From the NCBI RefSeq assembly GCF_024166365.1, contig NC_064846.1, positions 33,067,866 through 33,131,865 of the forward strand: DNA of 64,000 nucleotides, in the 5' to 3' direction. The DNA comes from Elephas maximus indicus (Eukaryota > Chordata > Mammalia > Proboscidea > Elephantidae). The position numbers and the translations under genes are program-made. Under the pieces are notes generated by a model. That model saw nothing but the letters and a program-made list of their open reading frames with translations, was not told where the DNA came from and did not search any database. Shown here piece by piece: positions 1 to 10,315 of this stretch (the first letter of the stretch is position 1; each line of letters begins with the position of its first letter).

Positions 1-99
1 TACTACCAGGGTTTCCATAGATAAAGTAGTCAGGGAAAACCTGAGGAGGTAACTTTTAACCTGAGACCTGAAAGGTGATAAAGAACTAGACTTAGAGAA

Positions 100-330
100 A
101 CAACAGCCAGGGAGAGGAAACAAGAAGCCTAAAGGACCTGTGGTGGGTACAGTTCTGAAATGTCTGAAACAGATAGGCAGTTTGGATGGGGAAGAATGAG
201 TGAGAGGGGCGTGGTAGCAGGTGATGATACCAGAGAAGTACCAGGGGGCTAAATTGTATAGAGCCTTGTAGGCCATGATAAAGACTTAGGATTTTATTCT
301 AAAACAATGAGAAGCATTGCATTAAGTGAA
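100..330 (+). repeat. Ancient repeat, second copy at 53030-53380
   Basis: Shares the 'cttaggattttattcta' block and order with 53030-53380. Family unresolved. Confidence 0.45.
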
Positions 331-643
331 TATTTTCTCATGTAGCGTTCCAATTCCTTTAGTGATTTTTCATTTTATATATATATAAATTTATTTAATT
401 TCATTGTAATAAAATCTATATAACAAAAAGTTTGTCATTTTAAGTGTACAGTTCAGTGGCATTAATTACATTTACTATGTTGTGCTAGCATCACCACTAT
501 CCATTTCCAAAAGTTTTACATCACCCTAAACAGCAACTCAGTAACCCCTCAACAATAGCTCCCATTCTTCCCTCACTCCCAGCCCTGGTATCCACTAATA
601 AACCTTGTCTCTATGCATTTCCCTATTCCAGAGATTTCACACA

Positions 644-1107
644 CAGGCAGTCCCCGGGTTATGAACGCCCGACTTAGGGACAGCTCTTACTTGGCTTCTA
701 ATGCTATGTAAATCTGCCCTCACTTTGAAATGATTGAACCAACTCCTGCTTAACAAATTCTTCATCACAATCACCTTGACTTGCTGCACATGTGGCTTGT
801 AAATCGGTGAAAAGCTACTGCTGTGGGGCCGATTCCGACTCCTAGCAGCCCTGTAGGACAGAGTAGGACCGGCCCATAGGCTTTCCCAGGCTGTAAATCT
901 TTACGGAAGCCAACTGCCACATCTTTCTCCAGGCCACCTTTTGGTTAGCAGCTGAGTGCTTTAACCACTGTGCCACTAGGGCTCCTTTCTTGCACTATAA
1001 ATAGTAAGGCTAAATAAGAGCCACATGAACCTGTTCCGACTTCACTACAAATTCAAAGATATGGTTAGGAACGGACCTCGTTTTTAATCCCGGGGATTAA
1101 TTGCCTG
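644..1107. mobile_element. Tigger-like DNA transposon, itself split by a SINE
   Basis: Terminal inverted repeats starting CAGGCAGTCCCCGGGTTATG at the left and ending TTGCCTG at the right resemble those of the element at 1342-1703. It is inserted in L1 and contains the SINE at 813-985. It is non-autonomous, with no transposase frame. Confidence 0.75.
813..985 (-). mobile_element. AfroSINE-type SINE
   Basis: Reverse copy with the typical block GATTCCGACTC, then the 'gttagcagctgagtgcttt' segment, ending CCACTAGGGCTCC. It is nested inside a Tigger-like element that is itself inside an L1. Confidence 0.85.
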
Positions 1108-1341
1108 TAAGTAGGATCATACAATAGTTGTCCTTTTGTGTCTGTCTTATTTCACTTAGCATCATGTTTTCAAGGTTCATCCGTGTCGTAGAATGTATCG
1201 GAATTTGGTTTCTCTTTATGGTAGAATAATGCTCCATTGTATGGATATACCACATTTTGTTTATCCATTCATCCATTGATGAACGCTTGGGTCATTCCCA
1301 CCTTTTGGCAATTGTGAATAATGGTGCAATGAACATTAGTA

Positions 1342-1703
1342 CAGGCAGTCTCTGAATTAGGAACATCCGACTCACATACAACCTGTAGTTATGAACCAAC
1401 CCCTGCAAAGTCTATTATATTGAAAATTCAAGGTACATACAATGGTTGGTATTAACAAATGGATGCCACTTTGCAACACACATAAAAAAATTCTTATTAC
1501 TGTATTATTCAAGATGTTTTTGTGTATCTGGAAGTGTTTCTTTAATGTTTTTTACACATAGAAAGGTACACTATACATTACACTAAGACAAACATTTGGC
1601 TAACTGATGTTAGATACGAACCGTACCTAACTGCTCCGACTTACAAATTTGACCTAAAGACAGACTTAGGAACGGAACTCGTTCATAATCTGGGGACTGC
1701 CTG
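1342..1703. mobile_element. Tigger-like MITE with TA target duplication
   Basis: A 362-bp element bounded by inverted repeats (CAGGCAG...CTGCCTG, with longer imperfect matches inside) and flanked by TA at 1340-1341 and 1704-1705, as for pogo/Tigger elements. Inserted in L1. Confidence 0.85.
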
Positions 1704-2029
1704 TATACACGTATCTGTTTGAGTCCTTGCTTTCAGATCTTTTGGGTATATACCTAGGAGTGGGATTGCTGAGTCATAGGGTAATTCTATGTTTAAATTT
1801 TTGAGGAACAGCCAAACTGTTTTCCACAGCGGCTGCACCATTTTACATTCTCACCAGCAAAGCACTGGGATTCTCGTTTCTCCACCAACATTTGCTAGTT
1901 ACTGTTTTTCTGGTAATAGCCATCCTAGTGGGCATGAGGTGGTACTTCATTGTGGTTTTGATTTGCATGTCCCTGTCAATAAAAAAAAAAAAAAAATTAT
2001 TGACTAATGCCATTGAACATCTTTCTATG

Positions 2030-2127
2030 TGCATAAGTGAGATAATATGTACAAATTGCAAAATACGGTGCCTGGAACATAGCAAGCAATCAATTGAGTG
2101 GTAGTGCTGTGTGTGTGTGTGTGTGTA
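2030..2127 (+). repeat. MIR-like fragment followed by (GT)n
   Basis: The segment 'gtgcctggaacatagcaagc' resembles the 3' part of MIR. A (GT)n run follows at 2107-2127. Confidence 0.5.
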
Positions 2128-2129
2128 GA

Positions 2130-3139
2130 AATATACATACATGACAGTCACTCTAAATGTCTCTACTTTGCCTATGTTAAATAGTTCTTTAGTAACTGTA
2201 GAATACTTTCTTTTTTTCCCCCATCCTCTCTTAGGCTCTATGTAGAATACTTTCTGATTTATTTCCAGATATTTAGTTGCCAGAAGTAGATTTTAAACTT
2301 TTTTTTTCTATAAAGTGCTCTAAAAATGTAAATGTAGCATGTTAGCAGCTGCTAACATGTTTCATTTTGCTTCAATGGCTGCAAAAATATAGTTTGCTAC
2401 TTGTCTACAACTTAGTTGTTGAACTCTATTAAATGTGAATATCCTTGTGACTAATTCTCATTTCATCTCTATGGTTTATTTGCATTTTGTTGCTCAAATT
2501 TCTGTGCTTTAGAGTCACTGAAGCTTGCATTAACTTAAATCTTGGAGATGATGGTAGGATTTAAATTCCTTCATGAAGGCAGTTTCAGATCTCAGATTTT
2601 CACTCTTGCAGTGTTTCAGCCCATTCTGCTAAACCTGGTCTGACTTCTCAGAGTTTTTGCAGCAGCCACTAAATGGTCCCCCATTTCTCTGAACTCGAAA
2701 TTTTCTCACTAAGGCCAGATTTTGAGGTCCATTCACAAAGGCAATTTCTGACTGGTAAAGCCTCTAAATTTCGTGTTCCTGTGGGCATGCTCAGCAGTTG
2801 CATGATGCTCACGGAGTGGCGAGAAGTGAACTGGAAATATGAGAAGGAAATTAAAAAAATGGAAAAAAAATTCTACATGAGAAGCCAGATAAGCATTCAT
2901 TCCAGCTCTCCTTTGACTAGACGGTTGTCAAGTGTCAGGCAGATATGAGTAATGACAACGTAATCTGCTTTAGACAACCCACCCCTCTGTCCTTGTGCTC
3001 TGCCAAATGCATACATAATACTGGTTGGTCAGCTTTCTTTGGCCTTTACCACATGATTTTCTCACTTTATACTCATCATGCACTTGACACATCATCAGGA
3101 GATATGTTTAAAATAATTAAGCATCTTTCATTGTCTTTA
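2130..3139. other. Intergenic stretch, nothing recognised
   Basis: No gene or repeat family that I can support. Short frames here lack motifs. Confidence 0.5.
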
Positions 3140-3300
3140 TAATAAAATCCAAACCTCTTACCATGGTGGCCAAGGCCTTTCCCATTTGGGCCTTTGTTAC
3201 CTCTCCATCCAGCCTAAATCTTGCTACTGACCACCTGATAACCTATGTTCTGGTTATGCTGAATTCACCACCCACACCCACCAGCCACCATCCATGACTC
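3140..3300 (+). repeat. L2-like 3' fragment
   Basis: The 'catggtggccaaggcctttc' and 'cctctccatccagcc' segments resemble L2 3' sequence. Divergent; family assigned from memory. Confidence 0.45.
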
Positions 3301-3574
3301 ACAACCAATAATCAACAACCACCAACCACACTTGCCTCCCCTCCCCATGCCCATTAAGCTCTGCTTTTCTAGGCCTGTCCATCAGCCCCACTGTACCACC
3401 AGCCATACCCCAACAGTCCTGGCCACAATCTCCGTCTACCACAATCTCTGCCCACCAGACCTGTCTACAGCTTTATTTACCCCTACTCGTACACTTAGTC
3501 CTGTTGATTTCCTTTAATATCTCATTAAATGTCTCATGCATCAGGCCCCTTCTCTCTAATGTCTCCCACTTTAT

Positions 3575-4600
3575 TCTAGATTAGACCACCACCATCTTCT
3601 GGAACACTGCATCAGCCTCCTAACTGGGCTCGCTGACTCTATGTTAGCCTCCCTCCAATTAATCCAATACATGCTGCCAAAGTGATCTTTCTGAAATCTA
3701 AGTATGACCGGATCCTCCTCCTGCTTAAAGGCTGTGTAGTCATTAGTGCTATCTACTAAGTAGATCTAGTTCTCTCTTCTAGGCACATGAAGTTAGGTGT
3801 AACCATGTGACTTGTTTTAGCCAGTGAAATGTGAGCAGAAGTGATATGTGACATCTCTGGGTAGAAGCTTTCAGAGCCCGTGTACAATTTGTCCCATTCT
3901 CTGTCCCTCTGGCTCCAGGTGGTGGCTACTCTTTTGGCCTAGGTCCAAGAGTGAGGAGCGCCCACAGTATTTGCAGTGGACCTGTAGCATGTAGTTGCTA
4001 GGTACTGTCAAGTCAGTACCAACTCATAGCAACCCTATGTACAACAGAACAAAACACTGCCCGGTCCTGCACCATCCTCACAATCGTTATGCTTGAGCCC
4101 ATGGTTGTAGCCACTGCGTAACATGAGTAAGAAATAAACCTTGTTGTTTTAAACCACTTAGATTTTGGGGTTTTTACTGCAAGCTAATCTGGTACACTTT
4201 GAGTAATACAAAGACCAAAGTAAAACTCAAACTCCTAATCAAAATGTTGATAATTTTTGATATCTGACATCTAGTTTCTAACCTTGTTTTAAATTATTCC
4301 TCTCCCCACACCATATACTTCAAACTGCTGTTCTTGTTATAGGATCCTGTGCTTTCCTGTGGTGGGTCTTTGCTCTTCCACCTCAGCTTACAACTCAGGA
4401 TGTCCAAAACCCATTCTAGTGGGAAGTAATCTCTCCCTCTTTAGATTCTCATAGCATTTTATCTGCACCGTTTTCCTACTTGTATCAGTTTCTTATATGT
4501 GCGTCTTATCTCCTCTGCTTGCCTGGAGTTTTCTTCATATCAGGATTTGTGTCTAAATCATCTTTGTATCTGCCTACCATATTTAGAACAATGTCCTTCA
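3575..4600 (+). repeat. L2 relic interrupted by an LTR-like segment
   Basis: Bases 3575-3745 match the L2 segment with 'caaagtgatctttctgaaat', and 4225-4600 match the L2 3' end. Between them (about 3770-4200) lies a MaLR-like or related repeat ending in an 'aaataaacc' signal and a 'gttttaaaccact' stretch. Confidence 0.5.
3993..4117 (-). mobile_element. SINE fragment (long afrotherian type)
   Basis: Contains 'gtcaagtcagtaccaactca' and 'cactgcccggtcctgcacca', matching the body of the tRNA-Gly-headed SINE at 53644-53957. The head is missing. Confidence 0.65.
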
Positions 4601-4604
4601 TCAT

Positions 4605-4847
4605 GCTGTTGTTGTTGCTGTTAGCTGCCATTGAGTCGGCCCCCTACTCATGGCAGCCCCAGGTACAGTGGAATGAAATACTGCCCAGTCCTGCGCCATC
4701 TCCATGATGAATTGTGGATTGGACCATCGTGACCCACAGGGTTTTCATTGGCTGATTCTTGGAAGTGTATCGCCATGCTTTTGTTCCTACTCTGTATTAG
4801 TCTAGAAGCTCCACTGAAACTTGTTGCATTATAGTAATTCATCTTGC
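4605..4847 (-). mobile_element. SINE, long afrotherian type, head missing
   Basis: Matches the body of the SINE at 53644-53957 over 'gctgccattgagtcggcccc' to 'ctagaagctccactgaaact'. The tRNA-like head is absent, and the next SINE (4860-5032) begins directly beside it. Confidence 0.75.
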
Positions 4848-4859
4848 TAGTGCTCAAAT

Positions 4860-5032
4860 GGAAACCCTGGTGACGTAGTGGTTAAGTGCTACGGCTGCTA
4901 ACCAAAGGGTTGGCAGTTCAAATCTGCCAGGCGCTCCATGGAAACTCTATGGGGCAGTTCTGCTCTGTCCTATAGGGTCGCTATGAGTTGGAATCGACTC
5001 AACGGCACTGGGTTTGGTTTTGGTTTTTTTTT
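4860..5032 (+). mobile_element. AfroSINE with 12-bp target duplication
   Basis: A full-length forward copy from AACCCTGGTGACG to a T-rich tail, flanked by TAGTGCTCAAAT at 4848-4859 and 5033-5044. Perfect target duplication indicates a fairly recent L1- or RTE-type retrotransposition. Confidence 0.92.
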
Positions 5033-5504
5033 TAGTGCTCAAATATTTGTCAACTGAATGGACTCTGTTCTTGAAATATAGTATAATGACAATATTCATC
5101 TTTAATTTTGTGATAGGGTTTATTTTGTGCGACCGGGTGCATTAGAGAGATTGTGGTGAGTGGCTCTGAAACAGTGTGGGATAAATGATTAAGGGAATGG
5201 GATGGACAAGGAAATAGGGCATGAAAACAGTGAAGTTAATACATTGTCACATGACATCTGCTGGAAGCCTAACACTGTGCGAGGCACTGTGAGGAACTTA
5301 TAGGATGAAGACCACATTCTTGAACTTACCATCTGGTTTGGAGGCAAAGCATTGTATGCATCTGTTTTACAGATGGAGTTTGTAGTAACTTGAGTTATTA
5401 AAATTCTGTTCCAGGCAGTTAATTTTCAACCATTTTTGCAATATGCTATTGTGCCTCTAAGGCTATTGCAAACATTTTCAAGCATGATTAGTGACAGTTT
5501 ACCT

Positions 5505-5880
5505 TAATTAAAAAATTGCACCCCTGGACACCCTGCTAACTCAAAACTGAAGCCACTCCTGAAGTCCACCTTTCAGCCATAGACAGGCCTATAAAACAAA
5601 CAGTAACACATGTGAGAAACGTGCCTCTTAGTTCAATCAAGGAGACCTAATGGGCAACATGTGGCCCAAAAGCAAAGCTGAGAAGGCAGGAAGGGATAGG
5701 AAACTTGGACCAATGGACACTGGGAACTGGGGGTGTAAAGGGAAAGGGGGAGAGGGCTGATACATTGCAGAGATTGCAACTGATGTCATAAAACAATTTG
5801 TGTATAAATTTTTGAATCAGAAACTAATTTGACCTGTACAGTTTCACCTAAAACACAATAAAATTGCCATGCATTTAATT
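5505..5880 (+). mobile_element. L1-type 3' end (elephant lineage)
   Basis: The 3' tail 'gtataaatttttgaatcaga' through 'tttcacctaaaacacaataa' is shared in reverse by the tiny insertion at 57402-57465, so it is a repeated element ending with a poly(A) signal. The L1 family name is inferred. Confidence 0.6.
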
Positions 5881-6514
5881 TTTTTTAAGGGGCCAAGTTC
5901 ACAAAATGGTGATTGTTGAAAAATCATACCAAGACCAATGGCAGGCTATTGTAAATTTGAAAAGACTGACTGAGTTGAAACTTTCTCCTAGTAGGCTTCT
6001 GTGATTTACTTTGTTTTGTGTGACTGGATAACGGTTTTTTGCTCTCAAAATTGCTTTCAAAGCTCTTTGAAGCAATTTTGATATAATTTGAGCGTATTTT
6101 GTATGCATGTGTGTGTGGGAGATGTCTAATGATCAGTGGTGTGCTGATGAATGTTTAACAATTAACTCCAGGAAGTGGGGTGTGAGGAGCCTTGATTTGC
6201 AGCATGGGCCAATTTCTGTGGTGTAAATACTCCCGCCACGGCCAGTTTTAAGCTACCAATTGAACATCACTGAAAGTGGAGTTGGGAAGAAGCATGCACA
6301 ATAGCTCTTGCAAGCCTTTACTAGGGGGCTCCAGCACACCACTTGGTGTGTGTGGGGGGGTGGCTAGGAGGGAGGAAGAATGAGGGAGGGCAGGCAGGGA
6401 TATTAAAAAAAAAAACTGCTTAAAAAGCTCTAAAGGAAGAAGCAAGGTCAGAGGCTTGGATAATTTTAAACTACCTAATCAGCCTCCTGAAAAACTAAGA
6501 GTTGCTGTTGTTAA

Positions 6515-6673
6515 GGAGCCCTGGTAGCATAGTGGTTAAGAGCTCAGCTGCTAACCCATAGGTGGCAGTTCAAATCCACCAGGCACTCCTTGGAAAGCCT
6601 ATGGGGCAGTTCTACTCTGTCTTATAGGGCCACTATGAGTCAGAGTCAGCTCTACGGCACCTAACAACAAGAA
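6515..6673 (+). mobile_element. AfroSINE
   Basis: Forward copy from GAGCCCTGGTAGCATAGTGG to CGGCACCTAACAACAAG. The flanks share TGTTGTTAAG. Confidence 0.88.
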
Positions 6674-7764
6674 CGACATTGTTGTTAAGCCTGCTTGCTA
6701 AGAGTGCTGGACTTTGCCTGAGCTGCCTTTACCATAGTGACAAATAAACAACTTCAGTGTTCACTTCGGAAGATTGCTAAGCCCTGAACTTACACGTTTT
6801 AAAAAAGTTTCTCACTTTTGACATCCCAGCCTTAAATGTTTCTTCCAGGTTTATATTGGATAAAAAATAGTGAGATGGGGGTGGGAGGCAGGCAGAAAAT
6901 ACAAATTGTCTTATTTGGTGATGTACATACCGATAACGCTACCACGCATAAGGTGTTTTCGTGCAGCGTGCATTTCACACAGTGCATTATCCATTACACG
7001 CACGGTGGTATTGGCTAGGAAATTGGGATCGGGTAAATAACACCGGGAAGTAATGACTGTTGACACTACATGTAATAATCTGTTTTCCTGGAACAAACTG
7101 CAAATGTATTCTGTTTGGAATTAATACACTATTTTAAATTTTATCCATAAAAATGACTTATGAGATTGAATCCATTAGTTTAATGGAATATCACAATCAT
7201 TATTCCGAACTTATTTATATTGCAATCAGTAGAATGGGATGTCTCTTCTGAATAAGAAAATGAATGTGAATGCCAAAGATTTTCTCTTATTTAATTTTAA
7301 TAATTGTAAATCATATGTGATATGTATTTTTCATATTTATGCCTGTAAATAATCCCGCCAGAAAAAAATAAAAGAGGGAAAAGCCACATTGAGGCTTGCT
7401 GTTAGAGCCTTGTGTTCCCACAATAAAAATTAAGGTATGGTCCCCAGTGAAGGTCAGGCGTGGGGCAGGAGTAATGAGCACGGGAAGGCCCACGGTGTGG
7501 CACTCAGTTCCATGGTGTGGAGCTCATTTCAGAGGAGCCTTGTATTTCACCAGGATGTTTGTTAAGGCTAGAACTTCCATCAAGGACCCCAGAAGACCCT
7601 AGAATAGCAATTCCTTTAGGAAAGAGTGTTCAGAAAAGGTTGGGTGGGATGTTGCTGGCTCTATTGCTCTGAAAATTAGCCAGTCAGCAGGCTTAAAATT
7701 TTACTATTTTCCCTTCACGCCTTTGGTGTGCAGTATTTCATCTGTAGGATGTTCTGATTGAAAT

Positions 7765-7870
7765 ATCCTGCCACTTACAAGTTGTGTTTAGCAAGTTGCT
7801 TAACCTCTCTGTGCTTCACTTTCCTCATTCGTAAAATCATAGGCTTGCTGTGATGATTAAATGTGTAAAT
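7765..7870 (+). repeat. MIR fragment
   Basis: The core 'caagttgcttaacctctctg' and 'ttcctcattcgtaaaat' is typical of MIR. Confidence 0.75.
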
Positions 7871-8512
7871 ATGCCTTTTATGTCATGGACACTAAGAGAA
7901 GCAGGGCTCTGGGGCCTGCAATTTAGATGAGGGTAAGTTGGACATATCTTTTTTTTTTTTTTTGAGATATATTAATATGCTTTTCTTTTAGTTTTTTCAT
8001 ACACAACAACATTTTTCCTAGTTAACTCAAGGTGGGAGAGGGGTGGAATTAGGACTTGTATAGGAAGAATTCGAAGAGAAAAAACAGTACAGTGAAACCC
8101 TTGAGACCCGGAACTCAATGAGACTGCCTTGTTTTTCAGTATGTTGCAAGTTTTCTGCCTCTGACAGGGTGCAATCTTACTACTTTTCCATCGCTCTCTA
8201 TTAGTGGAAAGTATTTGAGTTTTCCGTTTCTGACAGGTTTCTGCATTACACAGGTTCCAGCTTTCACAAATTTTACTGTGTTCCGTTTTCAAAATAGGAT
8301 TTTCAAGTTCATAGCAAGAAAATAGGCTGAAAGTCAGACTTTATTAAGAAGGGATTTTCTAAATTCCTTTATCTTCTTCTTTATCATATAAAGAAGACCT
8401 TGGCTGAGCTGATCATGTTGTTTAACCTCAGGGCCCTTTTGGCCAGACAGGGAGAGGGAGAGGATTTATAAAACTTGCTTCTCCGATTCCTCTGGACTGC
8501 AAGAGGAAGACT

Positions 8513-8560
8513 AACCCAAAACCTATTGCCACTGAGTTGATTCTGACTCATAGAGGCGAA
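8513..8560 (-). mobile_element. AfroSINE 3'-end fragment
   Basis: 'attgccactgagttgattct' is the tail of the SINE; the remainder is lost. Confidence 0.6.
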
Positions 8561-8564
8561 AGTA

Positions 8565-9262
8565 GAGGAGGAAAATGGTCAGGGACGTAGCAATCACCCC
8601 TTCTAGGGTCAAAGCTCTAGAGTAAAGAAGCACCTGCCCTTTAGGATTCTGGGAGATCACTGCAAAAGCCGCAGAGTGAACTTGGCCAAGAATGTTCTGC
8701 AGAGAGAGGACTAGAGTGTAGCTCTGCAGAGATGCCCTTGATTTCTGTGTAATGTGGAGTAGACTTAGAAATGCCCTCCTATCTCAAGGGATCAGAGATT
8801 ATGGCTGCTGAATTTGCAAAAGGGATCACCATGGCAAGGGCAAAGTGACCCTGTCCCTGGGGCAAGACCAGAGAAGGGTTACAGACAGAACCCCAGGGAG
8901 GGAATTAGTTCATAGCACCAGTAAGAGCCTCACTAGTGAGATGGAGCCAGCAGGGAAATTGGCCAGGCTGTGCCAAAGCTGAGAGGCACAGTGGTCCACA
9001 ATTGTCTCCAGTGGTAGGCTCTTGCTCTAGACAGTAGAAGAATGCCTCAGGGACCACCAGTCCAGGCAGCAGTCCAGCCTCCACACAGCAGAGAAAAGTG
9101 AGGAGTCAAAGGCCACTTTGTGGTCTTGGCAGTCTTGTTTTCTTCTGTTACCTTGAGGCTACTATGTAAGCCACATACTGCCCCAACATCTGGAAGAAGG
9201 GCAAGGGGCAGAGTTCCTAAAGATAGCGCGCTTTATTTAAAAAGAGATTGTTGCAGGCAGGA
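8565..9262. other. Intergenic stretch, nothing recognised
   Basis: It directly abuts the provirus 3' LTR; no gene or named repeat seen. Confidence 0.45.
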
Positions 9263-9658
9263 TGGGTTTTCCAGAAGCAGACACTGAGATGGAGTTAAGA
9301 GTACAAAAGGTTTATTGGGGAGTGACATCTGTGAAGCAAAAGGGAGGAAGAAGGATTGGGCAGGGGGAGCCATCAGACTCAATGGAGACCTCAGAAAGTC
9401 TCTGCTAGCCCAGTGGGGGTGTTCTGGAGCAAATATTCCCATCAGAGGAGTCCCACATTGGACAGAAATGGCCAGGCCCTTGTACCACTGCTTTGCTCAG
9501 TCATTGGCCAGAGGCTGCTCCACATTGGCTGAAAAGCTGAGGCCAAGCCTAAAGGTGCTAACAGCTGGTGGCTGTTAGCTAACTACTCTCCTTGCAACTT
9601 GGCAGTTGGGTCTTTTCTTGAAGAGGGATCTGAGTGGCTCATCTCTAGGTCTACCACA
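9263..9658 (-). repeat. ERVL-type 3' LTR
   Basis: About 396 bp. On the minus strand it begins TGTGGTAGACC and ends near CCCA. It aligns along its length with 15242-15645, sharing for example 'gagccatcagact' and 'tgctcagtcattgg' on the plus strand. Confidence 0.88.
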
Positions 9659-10315
9659 GTCCAACCATTGTACCACGGCGATCCACTTCTCCACACGTGT
9701 TCAGAGAGAAGCTATTTCAGGTAGGCCTTTCTTAGAAGAGGAAGGTTAGTGTGATGAACTATATCTCCCTTCAGCTGGTCTTGGGCTACAACTGGTATTC
9801 ATTGCTTCCCTCTTCCACTGTCATTCTAAATTCCCCTCACCCTCAGCTATCACTCTGGCAGGTTTTGGTGGCTTATCTGGCAGTTTGACCTAAACTCTCA
9901 TTCCTGAAAGATGACACCCCCTAGTAACCATACTCTTCTCAGTCCAGGGTTGCTTTATATGTTCACTCACAGTTACAATGTGGCAGGGGAATACCAGGGG
10001 GGCACCCAGTTGGGTCCTCTAAGTTCCACATATATTCCTCTCAGTTCTCATGGTGGAAGATTATCTCTGTCTCCTCCTGATGATTAGGGTGATTTACTCC
10101 TGACAGGACGGCGACTCATCTTCTTGCCTGCTGGTCACTGGACACAAGAAGCCCAAAGTATCCAGGTGGCATTGTAGTTAAATGGGACCCTTGTGTCTCC
10201 TGGTGAGAGTATGCCTACTTTGGGGACCATGACCTCTAACACTAAAGCTAAGAGTTACAGTGACAGCGTGAATTTGGTTATTGGGAGTGATGGTTAGTGG
10301 GACCATTCCTGTTTC

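Larger units (their letters stand above)
385..2030 (-). mobile_element. Old L1 3' region (L1M type), split in three by nested insertions
   Basis: Reverse-strand L1 sequence matching the familiar mammalian L1M 3' portion occurs at 385-643, 1108-1339 and 1706-2030. The pieces read continuously once two DNA transposons (644-1107 and 1342-1703) are removed. A 17-base A run near 1981 interrupts the last piece. No open L1 frame remains. Confidence 0.8.

Noticed and set aside
9258..9262. Target duplication for the provirus (CAGGA versus TGGAT at 15646-15650)
   Set aside because: The flanks do not match well enough to claim a duplication.
9315..9578. Plus-strand 87-residue frame
   Set aside because: It lies entirely within the provirus 3' LTR and is a chance frame.
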